41,099 bases of DNA from a virus. The translations under genes and the position numbers were made by a program. Under the pieces are notes generated by a model. It searched no databases. It worked only from the letters and a program-made list of their open reading frames with translations, and had not been told where the DNA came from. Positions 23,484 to 32,560 of this stretch are shown here, in pieces. The DNA is taken from positions 1-41,099 of IMG/VR virus record IMGVR_UViG_3300029258_001816; one strand, given 5' to 3'. Each line of letters begins with the position of its first letter. The stretch's first letter is position 1.

Positions 23484-23840
23484 ATGAGACTGCGGCGCAA
23501 CCCTCTCGGCATGAGTGTAGCGGCTGACCCTGAGCTTCGCACACCTCCGTCGCGAGGCATGCAGGGCAGGCCCCGGCGCGAGGCCATGAAGGTCCCGCTG
23601 TCCGTCGAAGTCGTCCGCGTCGGACGGCAAGGCCGGCGTACGCACATCTTCGACCCGAACCAGCCCGGCTCAGTGCTGTGCGGCAGTGGCACGCGCAGCC
23701 CCAACGGCCAGACGGGAAACCGAAACGTCCCCGAGCTCTACGCCAGTGAGGCTCAGTTCGTCACCTGTGTCCGGTGCCAGAAGCTTGGCAAGATGAACAT
23801 GGCCCAACACGGCTCGTTTCTCAGCAAGGCGCGGGGATGA
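23484..23840 (+). CDS. Basic RRNP protein with Cys motif (118 aa)
   Basis: A 118-aa protein starting MRLRRNPLGM, another carrier of the RRNP motif. The C-terminal half has VLCGSG and VTCVRCQK, a possible CxxC metal site. It is strongly basic in its first 55 residues. GGGAAGGAC precedes the ATG, and its stop overlaps the next start (ATGA). It is probably a virion or DNA-associated protein; the family is unknown. Confidence 0.6.
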   Translation: MRLRRNPLGMSVAADPELRTPPSRGMQGRPRREAMKVPLSVEVVRVGRQGRRTHIFDPNQPGSVLCGSGTRSPNGQTGNRNVPELYASEAQFVTCVRCQKLGKMNMAQHGSFLSKARG

Positions 23841-25450
23841 AGCGGAGGTACACCTGCGATGACCTGGGCGGCTCCCCTATCGGGGAGTGCCGAGACTTTT
23901 ATCCTTCACTGACTACGGCTCAGATGAGCGGGGGTAGGGGTGAAAACGAGGAGAAATACCTCGCGTTCCAGGAGAAGTGCGCGGAGTCCGCTGAAGCGGA
24001 GACGGCCTACTACGCCGAGCAGGGCTGCAAGCGGCGGGCGCACCGGATGCTGCCCGGAGGGCGCTCTGCGACGCGCTACGGAAGCCCTGACAGCCTCCAG
24101 ACTGCCCGATCGGGTCTCTCCTACCCGCAACGTCTGGAGCGGCTGGAAACGTCTCTCAGGCACCGCACGCAGCCTGTGCGGCCCGCGCCCGCAAGAGCTG
24201 AGGTGGTCCCCATCGGAGCTACTCGCGTACGCGAGGTGGAAGAGCTCCTGACAAAGGCCTCCTTGGGAGAGAACCAAGATCAGCTCAGCCCTCGCGCTTA
24301 TCAGGAGAAGGCGCTGCCTGCCTTGCGCAGGATGGTGAGACGAGGGCTGATCGACCCTGCCCGGCTCGACAAGTTCTCGAATCGGGCTGACAAAGGAGAG
24401 CGCGTATCCTTGACCTTCGCCGGGAAAGTTGGAGAGCCTGCTTCCGGCCTGGCCACCCGCATCGGAGAGAAGATCTTCGCGTTCAACGCGAGGCTGTCCA
24501 ACACCCTGACGAGTGGAAGCCGCAAAAAAGAACCCTTCTCCGTGGCACCTGACCTTGTTGGCGGCGCACAGTTGATCTTGAAGACAGATCGGGGGGTCAA
24601 GGCAGATTTTCCCGTGGAAGCACGGATCATCGCGGTCAACGGCAACCGAGCCCCGTTTGCGGAGCTTCAGCGTAGAGCCGCGAACTTTCGGGTTCCCCCG
24701 GGCAGGGAGGCCGCAGCTCCTTATGCCATCGCGCTGCTGCTGTTCTTCTTCAAAGCGGTGAGCGACAACGCCGACGCAAAGGGCCGCGTTCGGCTGACGA
24801 TCGTGGGGTACGACAACCAGCCCTACACGCTGCCTCCCGTGTCACTCAAAGGCTTGCAGCACTCCGATGTGGTGCAGGCCTCTGACCCGAAGCGCAAGAG
24901 CTACTATACTTTCCGCAACCTCTCCAAGAGGGAGGTCGCGGAGTACCTGCTGGGGCTCAGACCCCGTACCGTGCAGCGCAAGAAGCGGCGTGGCCGCCCC
25001 CCTCGCGAAAGACAACCCAGTGGCCAAGCCTTCCTTCCTCGACATCGACCAGTACACGGACCTGGAGCCAGGTCAGATGCGGCCTGTTGCGGGGAATCCT
25101 CGGTACTGCGTCTACCGCAAGATCGTGAAAAAGCCTGTCCCTCGCGAGCAGGAGTTCGTCGTGACGACCTGCTCCCGCGCCCGCAGTTGGCAGAAGCTCA
25201 ACCAAGTCAATCAAGTGGCTCGTCGGATCGTAGACGCCGAGGAGACCGAAGCCCTCAACCTGATGGAGGCCCCCATGGCCCGCTCTCGCCGAAACCGCGC
25301 CCGCAAGAACGGGCTTGCTTCCTTCGACCCCCTCGCCGAGCTGATGAAGGAGTTCGGGGACTCCGCCCGACTCGGCGCGAGGATCCGGCACGGCGCTCCC
25401 GACTTCGACGCCCCCACGGCACATGGCGCAGATCCCTACGGCCTCAGTGA
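23837..25450 (+). CDS. Hypothetical virion-type protein, N-terminal part (frameshifted)
   Basis: The frame is open for 537 codons, but only about the first 390 look like protein. They contain a Cys-rich start (KRRYTCDDLG), a helical region, and a beta-rich domain from residue 200 (SLTFAGKVGEPASG) to AEYLLGLRPRTV. At the C6 run 24997-25002 natural-looking sequence moves to the +1 frame (GRPPLAKDNPVAK), while this frame turns Arg/Pro-rich and shadow-like to its stop at 25450. I read the two as one gene. The role is unknown; the position suggests a structural protein. Confidence 0.6.
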   Translation: MKRRYTCDDLGGSPIGECRDFYPSLTTAQMSGGRGENEEKYLAFQEKCAESAEAETAYYAEQGCKRRAHRMLPGGRSATRYGSPDSLQTARSGLSYPQRLERLETSLRHRTQPVRPAPARAEVVPIGATRVREVEELLTKASLGENQDQLSPRAYQEKALPALRRMVRRGLIDPARLDKFSNRADKGERVSLTFAGKVGEPASGLATRIGEKIFAFNARLSNTLTSGSRKKEPFSVAPDLVGGAQLILKTDRGVKADFPVEARIIAVNGNRAPFAELQRRAANFRVPPGREAAAPYAIALLLFFFKAVSDNADAKGRVRLTIVGYDNQPYTLPPVSLKGLQHSDVVQASDPKRKSYYTFRNLSKREVAEYLLGLRPRTVQRKKRRGRPPRERQPSGQAFLPRHRPVHGPGARSDAACCGESSVLRLPQDREKACPSRAGVRRDDLLPRPQLAEAQPSQSSGSSDRRRRGDRSPQPDGGPHGPLSPKPRPQERACFLRPPRRADEGVRGLRPTRREDPARRSRLRRPHGTWRRSLRPQ

Positions 25451-26045
25451 CGGCCCCTACGGGGCCCGCAGCAGCGTCCCGACCAACCGCCGCAACCCGC
25501 GCAAGAGCCGGAGCACCAAGAAGCGGGCTCCGACCGCCTGGAACCGTGAGTTCGGTCGACTGGCCAAGGAGGCTTCTGCGTACCAGGCCGCTCGCGGCTG
25601 TTCACTGAAGGAGGCGTGGGCCGCTGTTCGCGGTGGTCAGCGTGCCGCCGCCAATCCGAAAGAGCGCCACGGCTACCACAGCACCGGCCCGTTCACGATG
25701 GACTACGAGAGCCCCTACGAGCAGGTTCGTGGCGCGTACGAGGGTACGCCGGCCCCGAACCGACGCAACCCCGGCTACCGCTCCATGAAGGGTGCGCAGC
25801 TCGAAGCGCCCTCCCGCAGAACGGAAAAGAGCCCGCCTGGAGTGATCCGGGCGGGCTTTCTCGTGGCCGAATCTGGCCGAAGGGTGGCCGAATCAGCCTT
25901 TCTTGCGCTTCCAGACGAAGAAGCCGATACCACTGACCATCAGGAGACCGATCACAGGCAGGAGCATCCCGCTCCCGCCGGTCGACTCTGCCGTCATCTC
26001 GGCGTCCTCGATCGGCATCTCCCCGGGAGCAGCAGCCCGCCCTGA
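24990..26045 (+). CDS. Hypothetical virion-type protein, C-terminal part (+1 frame)
   Basis: Coding-like sequence from about 25003: PSFLDIDQYTDLEPGQMRPV, then a basic region with two NRRNP motifs and an RGCSLKEAW helix motif shared with the 579-aa protein. GTG 24990 or ATG 25077 (AGG at 4 nt) could be starts, but G/C-ending codons extend upstream of 25077, favouring fusion with the preceding frame. The frame runs through a bidirectional terminator (25830-25857) to 26045. One more base skipped near the GGG at about 25790 would stop at TGA 25843, so the true end is probably 25845. Confidence 0.55.
   Translation: MAAPLAKDNPVAKPSFLDIDQYTDLEPGQMRPVAGNPRYCVYRKIVKKPVPREQEFVVTTCSRARSWQKLNQVNQVARRIVDAEETEALNLMEAPMARSRRNRARKNGLASFDPLAELMKEFGDSARLGARIRHGAPDFDAPTAHGADPYGLSDGPYGARSSVPTNRRNPRKSRSTKKRAPTAWNREFGRLAKEASAYQAARGCSLKEAWAAVRGGQRAAANPKERHGYHSTGPFTMDYESPYEQVRGAYEGTPAPNRRNPGYRSMKGAQLEAPSRRTEKSPPGVIRAGFLVAESGRRVAESAFLALPDEEADTTDHQETDHRQEHPAPAGRLCRHLGVLDRHLPGSSSPP
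25830..25857. terminator. Bidirectional intrinsic terminator
   Basis: AGCCCGCC (25830-25837) pairs with GGCGGGCT (25850-25857) around a 12-nt loop. TTTCTC follows on the + strand and CTTTTCC on the - strand. It lies between converging genes and should stop both. Confidence 0.75.
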
Positions 26046-26304
26046 GCCCGCCTTCATCATGAAGTCCTTGCGCGATCCCTTACTGCCCTTCTTGCCCTTC
26101 GGGCCCTTCTTGAACCCCTTGCTCTCAGGTGTAGTCTCTACGCCCCGCTCCTCGCGCTCGATCAGCGACTTGCCCTTGCCTTTCACGTAGAGCTTCTCAT
26201 CGAGCTTCTTCGCCTTCGCGGTCTTTTTCTTCGCGCTGGGCCTTGCTCATGCCAAGGAAACCGTAGGGTTCGCCGTAGGAGAGGGGGGAGGGCTGGAAGT
26301 GCAT
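25893..26304 (-). CDS. Small basic protein with C-terminal TM (frameshifted)
   Basis: The downstream part (25893-26186) encodes a Lys/Gly-rich stretch (GFKKGPKGKKGSKGSRK) and a C-terminal TM helix (MLLPVIGLLMVSGIGFFVW) with a basic end. No good start or ribosome site precedes 26186, yet coding-like sequence continues upstream (AKKLDEKLY). An ORF starting at ATG 26304 behind GAGG (MHFQPSPLSYGEPYGFLG) stops at 26197. Dropping one base of the A5 run (26224-26228 on the + strand) joins them to about 136 aa. A single-TM virion membrane protein is likely. Confidence 0.58.
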
Positions 26305-26314
26305 TTTCGTGTCC

Positions 26315-29300
26315 TCAGGAACGGAGCTGCTGGAGCTTGCGGTCGATGATGCCCAGGAGTCGCTTCTTGAACTCGACGCGCTTGTAGGCGACGTTGAGGT
26401 GGGTCTGCTTGAACTGAGGCTTGTCTGTGGCGGTCACCTGCCAAGACAAGAGCCGGGCGTCGATTGGAGGCTTGGAGGCCTCAGTACGAGCAGCATACAG
26501 TGCCTCTACCAGAGCCCCCAGTTTTTCGGGTGCTACCGAATCAAGGTTGCCGGCCCGCAGGGACTCCAAGCCTTGGACGCCGAGGACAAGCGCAGCCGCG
26601 CGAGCCATGGTCGCGATGTACTTCTTCGAGGCCGTGCTGAACCCGGCGCCCTGCGCTGCCACCCACTGGTCGTACCCGCTCCGGAGGAACTTGAGGGCTG
26701 CCTGCTGCTTCTTGCTCGGGCGGGAGAGGATCTGGGAGGCCAGGACCGGACGCATCGTGTAGAGCGCCACGCCCAGCTTGTCTTCCCAGCCCTTGCCCCG
26801 CTTGAGGATGACCTGGGACTCCTTGCCGCCCACGCCCTTCTCGGAGCCCGGCGGGTAGAAGCCTTCTTCCGAGAGTGTCGCTGCCCGGAGCGCGTGCGTC
26901 TCGTACAGCGCTTCCTTGACCTGCCGGATGATCCCGAACAGATCCTCGCGGGACCTCGCGTAGACGTGGGCCGCGATCGTGGTTTTCTTTCCCTCGGGTG
27001 GCGTCTGGTAGGCTCGGGGCGCGAACTCGTAGAACTGGACCGGAAGGTCCACTTCGCGCCCTGCTGCGTCGAGGGGCTTCTTGCCATTCCCGTAGATGAA
27101 GAACGCGTCCTCTCCGGTGTCCTTGATGACCCCGTCCCAGTACGCGTTCCACGCCTCCTGGAGATCCTGCTCGGACCGGATGGGCTTCCCGTACTGGAGG
27201 GCTGCGGTGCGCGCCCAGTAGAGCAGCATCCCGTAGAAGCCAATCTTGTCGATGCTCTCTGCGAGCTGCTGGTTGCGCCAGACAGACTGACCCTTCTCCT
27301 TGTCGTACCGGAAAAACCCCGGGAAGGGCAACTTCGCCCCGTGCTCGTACTCGCGTCCAGTCACCACCTGGTACTGGTCTCGGGTCAGCGTGAAAAGCAG
27401 GGGGTTGTAGGTGTAGTAGCCGTTGATGCGGACAGGCCGCTGCCCCGCCGTCCGAATCCGGCTGGCGTCTTCGATGCCGTGGCCACCTGCGATGGCGATC
27501 TTGAGCGTCTCCCGGAGCTGCCGGGCCACGTCGCGGAGATCTGAGCGCGCGACATCGAGTGTCTTCTCGGTCTGCTGCGCGAGGACAGCCTCGCGGATTT
27601 TCGCCACCTCGGCGGCTTCGTTCACGAGGCCTGCGCGGTTCATCGCGGTGACCAAGGCTCTGAACTCTGCGTCGTTCAGCGTGTCGAGGCGCTTCACCTC
27701 ACGCCCATTCCGGTAGGCCTCCTCCCGGATCTTCTCGTAGGTCTGGGCGACGACCTGAGCCTTCTCGGGCGGGAACGCTTCGGGGTTCTCCGCTTCCTTC
27801 TGGCGCAGGATCTGATCCAGAAGCGCGGGGACGTTTTGGACACCGCCGATGTAGGCGGCCTCCTTCGTGAAGGGGCCCACGAGCGTCGGCCGGTCGAGCT
27901 TGAGGGACAAATAGATCGCCATCGCCTCTGCGAAGACGAAGTTGCTTCCCCCGCGCCATGCAGGCAGGCTGAGGTTCTGGACCGCGCGCTGGTGGAGGTA
28001 GTCGAGCAGGTTGAGACACGTCTCCCGGAAGGGACTCGGCGTGGAGAACGCCCCGAAGATCGCCTGCTCCCCGCGTTGGAGGCACGCTGAGAGGAACCCC
28101 TTCTTGGTCTCCGTGTTCGACTCTGGTCGTGCCTCGATCGTCGGGTATCCCGCGAGGCCCTTGTCGATGAAGTCCACCGTCTTGTCCTGGCCCGAGAACT
28201 GAGCCAGAGCTCGCACGATCTGCTCGAAGCTGATCTGGTAGGTCTTGCTCACCATCGCGAGTAGCGCCGGATCTCCGAGGTCGTCCGGCCGGTACGCGGA
28301 CAACCCGAGCATCGCGGCGTACAGGTACGCGTAAGAGGTCGTCTTCTCTGGTGAGATGCGAAGGCGGTCCTCGCCGTCCACGTCCAAGACGGAGCGGAAA
28401 ATCCGCTCCAGACCCTTGGCGTAGCTGGGGAGCGTGCGCGCCCTGAGGTCCGCGAAGAACTCCTTGCCGTTGGTCAGCCCAGCCGGGGAGAAGCGCTCTT
28501 CGAGGGTGCGCACCACATTCGGGGAGATCTGCGGCCAGGAGGTGACCTTGGACAGGCTCTGCGCCAAGGCTGCGACGACCTCACTGGACCACCCGTTCTT
28601 GCGTCCAATGTACTCGATGTACGAGGCTACGGACCCGGGGGGGTATGGCTTGAACCCGCGCTCGAAGGTGCGGATCTTGTACTTCTTCCGGTCCTTCGCC
28701 TTCTTGAACCTCCCACGCGATACGCGCGTCTCCTCGACGAGAACTCCGTTCTTGACTGCGTCGTTGATCAGGGCGTTGATCGTCTCCTTGAGGCGATCCA
28801 GCGCCTCGCGGACGAAGTTCTTGGCCTCCTTTGAGGGGAGGAGGAAGTCCAGGGCGTCTACTTTGTCGAAGATGGCGTAGTCCGCCGCCGGCTGCCCCTT
28901 GTAGGGGCGGATCGCCTTGGCCTCGTTGATCCGGTCGTACTGCACGCTGAGGCGTGCCAGCGCGACGCGGAGTCTGGTCACCTTCTTGCTGAAGTAGTCT
29001 TCTGCCTGCTTCACGACCTGGAAGGTCTTGGCGTCGTTTCCCTCGTAGTAGATGGTCGAAGCCTGGACGAAGTTCGGGCTGTTCTTCGGCCCGACGTCAG
29101 CCATGCTGTTCATGTCCCCGCGCACAGCGTGAGCGGTGGCCATGACGTTGCTGACCGCGTATGCAGCCTGTTTGACGGCTTCGAGGTACTCCAGTTGCTT
29201 CGGCTCCGGGCAGTACCGCTCGAAGACATTGACCTGCTTGTCCGACTCCTTGATGCTGATGTCAGGGAACTGACCCGGCCGCTCCCGAACCCAAGAGTAG

Positions 29301-30946
29301 TAGGGGTTCCGGTCCTTCGGGCTGTTCGGCGCGAAGATCTGGAAGTAGTCCCGCAGAGTCTGCCGCGTGAGGTCCTTGCTCTTGGTTACCCGGATCGCGA
29401 GGAGCTCGGAGTCACGGAAGATGTTGGCCCGGTCCATGTCCAGGGCGTAAGCCTCGCCCTCGTCGCCATACACCTTCTTCCCCTTCTTGGGCACCGAAAA
29501 CAGGACCGGCGTCTCAGGGCGAATCCGGTTGTCTGGGACCGAAAGCCTTCCTTGAGTCCGGACGGAGGGGAGCTCACTCGGAATGGCTGCTTTGGGAGAG
29601 AGCCCAGCAGACGATCCTCCCTGGATCTTCGAGGAACGCAGCGTACCGCTTTTGGGGTCGTAGACCCCCGACTTCGAGCCCTTGGACTTGATCCACTGTG
29701 CCCCGACGTTGGTGATGCCGACGGGCGTGGCCTTGCCCGTATCGTACCCTGACGGAAGCTTGCCTTCGAGCAGCTCGTTGTCCTTGAAGCCACTCAGGAA
29801 AATCTGGAGAGCCTCGACGTTTTGGGGAGCTGCCACGTCCTTCAGCTTGCCTTCGTTTCGGGCGCGGGCCAAGACAGGTTTGAGCTCCCCTCCTACGGCC
29901 AGAGGGACAACATCGAAGGGGCGAAGACTGTCCTTCCCTCCAACCTTCGGGACGAAGATGCGGACTCCTTGCCCCCCGGCAGCGGGCGTGATCTGCGCCG
30001 TGTTGACGTCGATGGAGAGAATGTTCTCCAGCGTGAGCGGCTCAGGCTTGTTGCCCCCGACGCGTACCCGGAACTTCGCTTTCTTGGGATTGAAGGCGAG
30101 CTTGCCGTTGCGCATCTCCAGGCCCAGGTCCCCGTAAGTGAGCCAGTGGCTCACCGTACGCGGCCTCGCCGTCGTGTTCAGGGTGTACGCGTGGCCGTCG
30201 ATGACGTTGCCGCAGATGAAGGTCTCAGCGCGGTCCGTGCGGACGGGATCCGGGAGGATCCGAACAGCCGCTCCGCGCCCCTGAATCGTCTCGAAGATGT
30301 CCGTACCGTCCGTCTTATCCCGCGCCTGTTTCAGAGCTTGCGCCTCGACATACCGCTTTTCGCGGCGCTGCTCCGTGCGGAACTGCTTCTGCGCCTCAGG
30401 CGTGCGGGCCCCAGATCGACCCACGCTGATGTCTACACGAGCTTTCTCACCCGTCATTCGAGAAGCGTAGAGCTCCTCCTGACGGCTGCGCGGGGCCGGC
30501 AGATTCCCTCGCAGGTACTCGTAAAGCTCCGCTTCGGACCGGAGCGAGGGCTCTGCGCTCAGCAGGGAATCCTTCAGAAACTCTTTGTTCTCCTTGACGG
30601 CATCGCGGACCGTGTCGAAGTCTTGGGTGTCTCCGATCCGGCCTGCCTCGAAGTCGATGACAGCATCGACGGCATCATTCCCCGTCCGCACGTCGTACTG
30701 GATCATGGCTGCGAGGGGCACAATCCACCGCGTCTCCTGCTCAGGGTTGCGGCGGTAGCGCGTCTGAGAGCGCCGCCCGTTCGTCCGAAGACGGCTCAGT
30801 GAGCTCCCAGCTTGGCGGACGAGTCGGTTCGACCCATCGAGCCGGATGTCCACCATCCCCTGCCCGGTCTTGCGCACGACGGTGCCCGTCCGCAGCTCTC
30901 CCGAGGACGTGTGGTACGCGACCTTGTCACCTTTGCGGACAGCCAT
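26315..30946 (-). CDS. Very large virion-type protein (1543 aa)
   Basis: The largest gene of the window. Residues 1-50 form a small SH3/KOW-like beta domain (KGDKVAYHT, then GTVVRKTGQGMVDIRLD) followed by a basic linker with RYRRNP. The rest is a mix of helices and strands with no enzyme motif I can see: no P-loop, DEAD box, HExxH or lytic triad. Single-chain proteins of this size in phages are usually internal virion, tail or injected proteins. It ends 11 nt before the small TM-protein gene and begins 10 nt after a small virion-type gene, so it belongs to the - strand structural operon. The assignment is by size and context only. Confidence 0.6.
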   Translation of the reverse strand: MAVRKGDKVAYHTSSGELRTGTVVRKTGQGMVDIRLDGSNRLVRQAGSSLSRLRTNGRRSQTRYRRNPEQETRWIVPLAAMIQYDVRTGNDAVDAVIDFEAGRIGDTQDFDTVRDAVKENKEFLKDSLLSAEPSLRSEAELYEYLRGNLPAPRSRQEELYASRMTGEKARVDISVGRSGARTPEAQKQFRTEQRREKRYVEAQALKQARDKTDGTDIFETIQGRGAAVRILPDPVRTDRAETFICGNVIDGHAYTLNTTARPRTVSHWLTYGDLGLEMRNGKLAFNPKKAKFRVRVGGNKPEPLTLENILSIDVNTAQITPAAGGQGVRIFVPKVGGKDSLRPFDVVPLAVGGELKPVLARARNEGKLKDVAAPQNVEALQIFLSGFKDNELLEGKLPSGYDTGKATPVGITNVGAQWIKSKGSKSGVYDPKSGTLRSSKIQGGSSAGLSPKAAIPSELPSVRTQGRLSVPDNRIRPETPVLFSVPKKGKKVYGDEGEAYALDMDRANIFRDSELLAIRVTKSKDLTRQTLRDYFQIFAPNSPKDRNPYYSWVRERPGQFPDISIKESDKQVNVFERYCPEPKQLEYLEAVKQAAYAVSNVMATAHAVRGDMNSMADVGPKNSPNFVQASTIYYEGNDAKTFQVVKQAEDYFSKKVTRLRVALARLSVQYDRINEAKAIRPYKGQPAADYAIFDKVDALDFLLPSKEAKNFVREALDRLKETINALINDAVKNGVLVEETRVSRGRFKKAKDRKKYKIRTFERGFKPYPPGSVASYIEYIGRKNGWSSEVVAALAQSLSKVTSWPQISPNVVRTLEERFSPAGLTNGKEFFADLRARTLPSYAKGLERIFRSVLDVDGEDRLRISPEKTTSYAYLYAAMLGLSAYRPDDLGDPALLAMVSKTYQISFEQIVRALAQFSGQDKTVDFIDKGLAGYPTIEARPESNTETKKGFLSACLQRGEQAIFGAFSTPSPFRETCLNLLDYLHQRAVQNLSLPAWRGGSNFVFAEAMAIYLSLKLDRPTLVGPFTKEAAYIGGVQNVPALLDQILRQKEAENPEAFPPEKAQVVAQTYEKIREEAYRNGREVKRLDTLNDAEFRALVTAMNRAGLVNEAAEVAKIREAVLAQQTEKTLDVARSDLRDVARQLRETLKIAIAGGHGIEDASRIRTAGQRPVRINGYYTYNPLLFTLTRDQYQVVTGREYEHGAKLPFPGFFRYDKEKGQSVWRNQQLAESIDKIGFYGMLLYWARTAALQYGKPIRSEQDLQEAWNAYWDGVIKDTGEDAFFIYGNGKKPLDAAGREVDLPVQFYEFAPRAYQTPPEGKKTTIAAHVYARSREDLFGIIRQVKEALYETHALRAATLSEEGFYPPGSEKGVGGKESQVILKRGKGWEDKLGVALYTMRPVLASQILSRPSKKQQAALKFLRSGYDQWVAAQGAGFSTASKKYIATMARAAALVLGVQGLESLRAGNLDSVAPEKLGALVEALYAARTEASKPPIDARLLSWQVTATDKPQFKQTHLNVAYKRVEFKKRLLGIIDRKLQQLRS

Positions 30947-30955
30947 GGGATCAAC

Positions 30956-31339
30956 TCACTGGGAAGCTGCGACAACCAGCTCGAACGTCTGCGGGCTGCC
31001 AGTCTGGTTAGCAATCTGGAGGCTCAACATCGTAGCCACCACGCGGATGTTCACGAAGGTCGGCGTCAGCAGGAACACAGCTTGCGGGGGAGTGAGCGGC
31101 AACCAGTTGGGTTGAGCGTTCGTGGTGTTGTCCACAGCGAAGTACGGCTCGAAGTTGGCTCCGACCGCACCGGCTGTCTGGTGAAGGTAGAAAAACGCGT
31201 TGGGCAGGTTGTTGCACTGGATCGCGAGGTCGGCCAAGGTGGTTTTCGCACCTCCCGCCACGACTACCGTCTTCCGCTTGAACACGGAAGCCGAAGCAAT
31301 CAGATCACTACCCGCTACCGGGACGCGGACGATAGGCAT
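30956..31339 (-). CDS. Small beta-rich virion-type protein (127 aa)
   Basis: A 127-aa protein with alternating hydrophobic strands and few charges, starting MPIVRVPVAGSDL and ending QTFELVVAASQ. The length, composition and TFELVV-type end resemble the proteins at 32635, 33117 and 33449, so it may be one of a set of related capsid, decoration or spike proteins. GGA lies 5 nt before the ATG. No catalytic motif is visible. Confidence 0.6.
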   Translation of the reverse strand: MPIVRVPVAGSDLIASASVFKRKTVVVAGGAKTTLADLAIQCNNLPNAFFYLHQTAGAVGANFEPYFAVDNTTNAQPNWLPLTPPQAVFLLTPTFVNIRVVATMLSLQIANQTGSPQTFELVVAASQ

Positions 31340-31348
31340 TGTCGGTCC

Positions 31349-31921
31349 TCAGTAGTACGCCGATTCGACGTAGATGACCTGGTTGGAGTTCCAGTCGTCC
31401 GGGTCCTTTCGGAAGCGCAGCTCCAATCCCCAGAAGCGTACCGGAGTCCCTTCTCCCAGCGGAGCAAAAGTCACGATGACTCGATCTGGCTGGTCGGTGC
31501 CCAGCATGAAGTCAGCCGTGATGTCGGACGCAGCAGTCACCCGCTCCACAGAGCTGAAGCCGTTCCGGACGTCACCGTACGCGATGGCCGCCGACTCCAG
31601 AGACTCCACGCGGAGCCCCGTCGTGGTATCTGGGTCACTCAAGACAAGGTTGCTGATCTGGATGTAGAGTCGCGCGGAGCGGCTCCAGATGGGGACACCG
31701 GACTTGGGCGAGCCCCCTGCACTCCGGAGATCGGGGCGCAGGTTGAAGATGGGCGTAGACCACTGGGCCAGGTACGAACCGTCTTCTTGGAGTACCCACT
31801 GCAACCGAACCTTGGTGCTCTCGTAGTACGCCACAGGCATCCCGGATGCTGCGGGCATCGGGAGCGTCGTCTGCGGGTTCGGGAAGAGCGCCCTGTTGGA
31901 CGGCTGCGAGGGGTTGCTCAT
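31349..31921 (-). CDS. Virion-type protein (190 aa)
   Basis: A 190-aa beta-rich protein beginning MSNPSQPSNRALFPNP, with two early NP pairs. Long strands (ARLYIQISNLVL, DRVIVTFAPLG, VRFWGLELRF) suggest a jelly-roll or other beta sandwich. The start overlaps the preceding stop by one base (TGATG), so it is cotranslated with the 187-aa gene, a common layout for capsid protein pairs. It is a candidate capsid or penton-like protein, by inference. Confidence 0.6.
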   Translation of the reverse strand: MSNPSQPSNRALFPNPQTTLPMPAASGMPVAYYESTKVRLQWVLQEDGSYLAQWSTPIFNLRPDLRSAGGSPKSGVPIWSRSARLYIQISNLVLSDPDTTTGLRVESLESAAIAYGDVRNGFSSVERVTAASDITADFMLGTDQPDRVIVTFAPLGEGTPVRFWGLELRFRKDPDDWNSNQVIYVESAYY

Positions 31922-32484
31922 CAGTAGCGGCCCGGCGAGCTGAAGTTGCGGGGACCGCGCATCTCAAGGCAGACCAGCGTGATGTCAATGCGGAGGTCGG
32001 CGATCAGCGGGGTGAGGCCGAGCTGAACGGACGCGCCCTGGTCGATGTTGAAGCCGTGGCCGCCGATCTCACCGGGGTTCTCCATCGTCCCCACGACGGT
32101 CTCAGCGAGGCGGGCTGCGGTGTGCAGCTTGTCGCCTGTCGAGTACTCCATCCGGAACAGGTAGGAGAGGTTCATGTTGATCGTGGACAGCGCGCCAACA
32201 GCCGCGCCAAGGGCCGCCGTGTTGACCGCTGAGCCGTTGATCGCCACGAGGCGGCACGGGATGTCGAACTGCACGAAGCGGGTCGACTCGGAGTTCACCG
32301 TGTAGTCCGCGTCCGTGCTCAGCAGCGTCGCGCCGTAGTAGCGGACCTGGTAGCCCACCGACGGGTTGGTGCTGTACCATGGGGCGGTGGGGAAGAACGG
32401 GAAGCGGACGAACGGCTGCTCACCCTCACCGCCCATCTGGGCCGAGGAGGGCATCGCGATGTTTGCGGAACGCTGCTGGGTCAT
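31921..32484 (-). CDS. Virion-type protein, capsid candidate (187 aa)
   Basis: A 187-aa beta-rich protein beginning MTQQRSANIAMPSS. Segments such as FVRFPFFPTAPWYS, VQFDIPCRLVAING and IDITLVCLEM read as sandwich strands. The gene has a strong extended -10 (32521-32529) and an upstream terminator, which isolate it as the head of a transcript, as expected for an abundant virion protein. The open frame extends to 32556 but that includes the promoter; ATG 32484 is chosen. No named family is recognised. Confidence 0.62.
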   Translation of the reverse strand: MTQQRSANIAMPSSAQMGGEGEQPFVRFPFFPTAPWYSTNPSVGYQVRYYGATLLSTDADYTVNSESTRFVQFDIPCRLVAINGSAVNTAALGAAVGALSTINMNLSYLFRMEYSTGDKLHTAARLAETVVGTMENPGEIGGHGFNIDQGASVQLGLTPLIADLRIDITLVCLEMRGPRNFSSPGRY

Positions 32485-32520
32485 TTGACACGGCCCTGTA
32501 AAAGAGAAGAGGCAGGAAGC

Positions 32521-32529
32521 ATCGTACCA
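32521..32529 (-). promoter_or_regulatory. Extended -10 late promoter (TGGTACGAT)
   Basis: Read on the - strand, TGG plus TACGAT, about 37 nt before ATG 32484. It belongs to the same motif class as the + strand late promoters. Confidence 0.5.
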
Positions 32530-32560
32530 GACAGGTAGCACGAGCCTCAGAAACAAGTAA

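Noticed and set aside
26309-27544. 411-aa + strand frame
   Set aside because: Mirror of the 1543-aa gene; Leu/Val/Asp/Arg composition typical of shadow frames.
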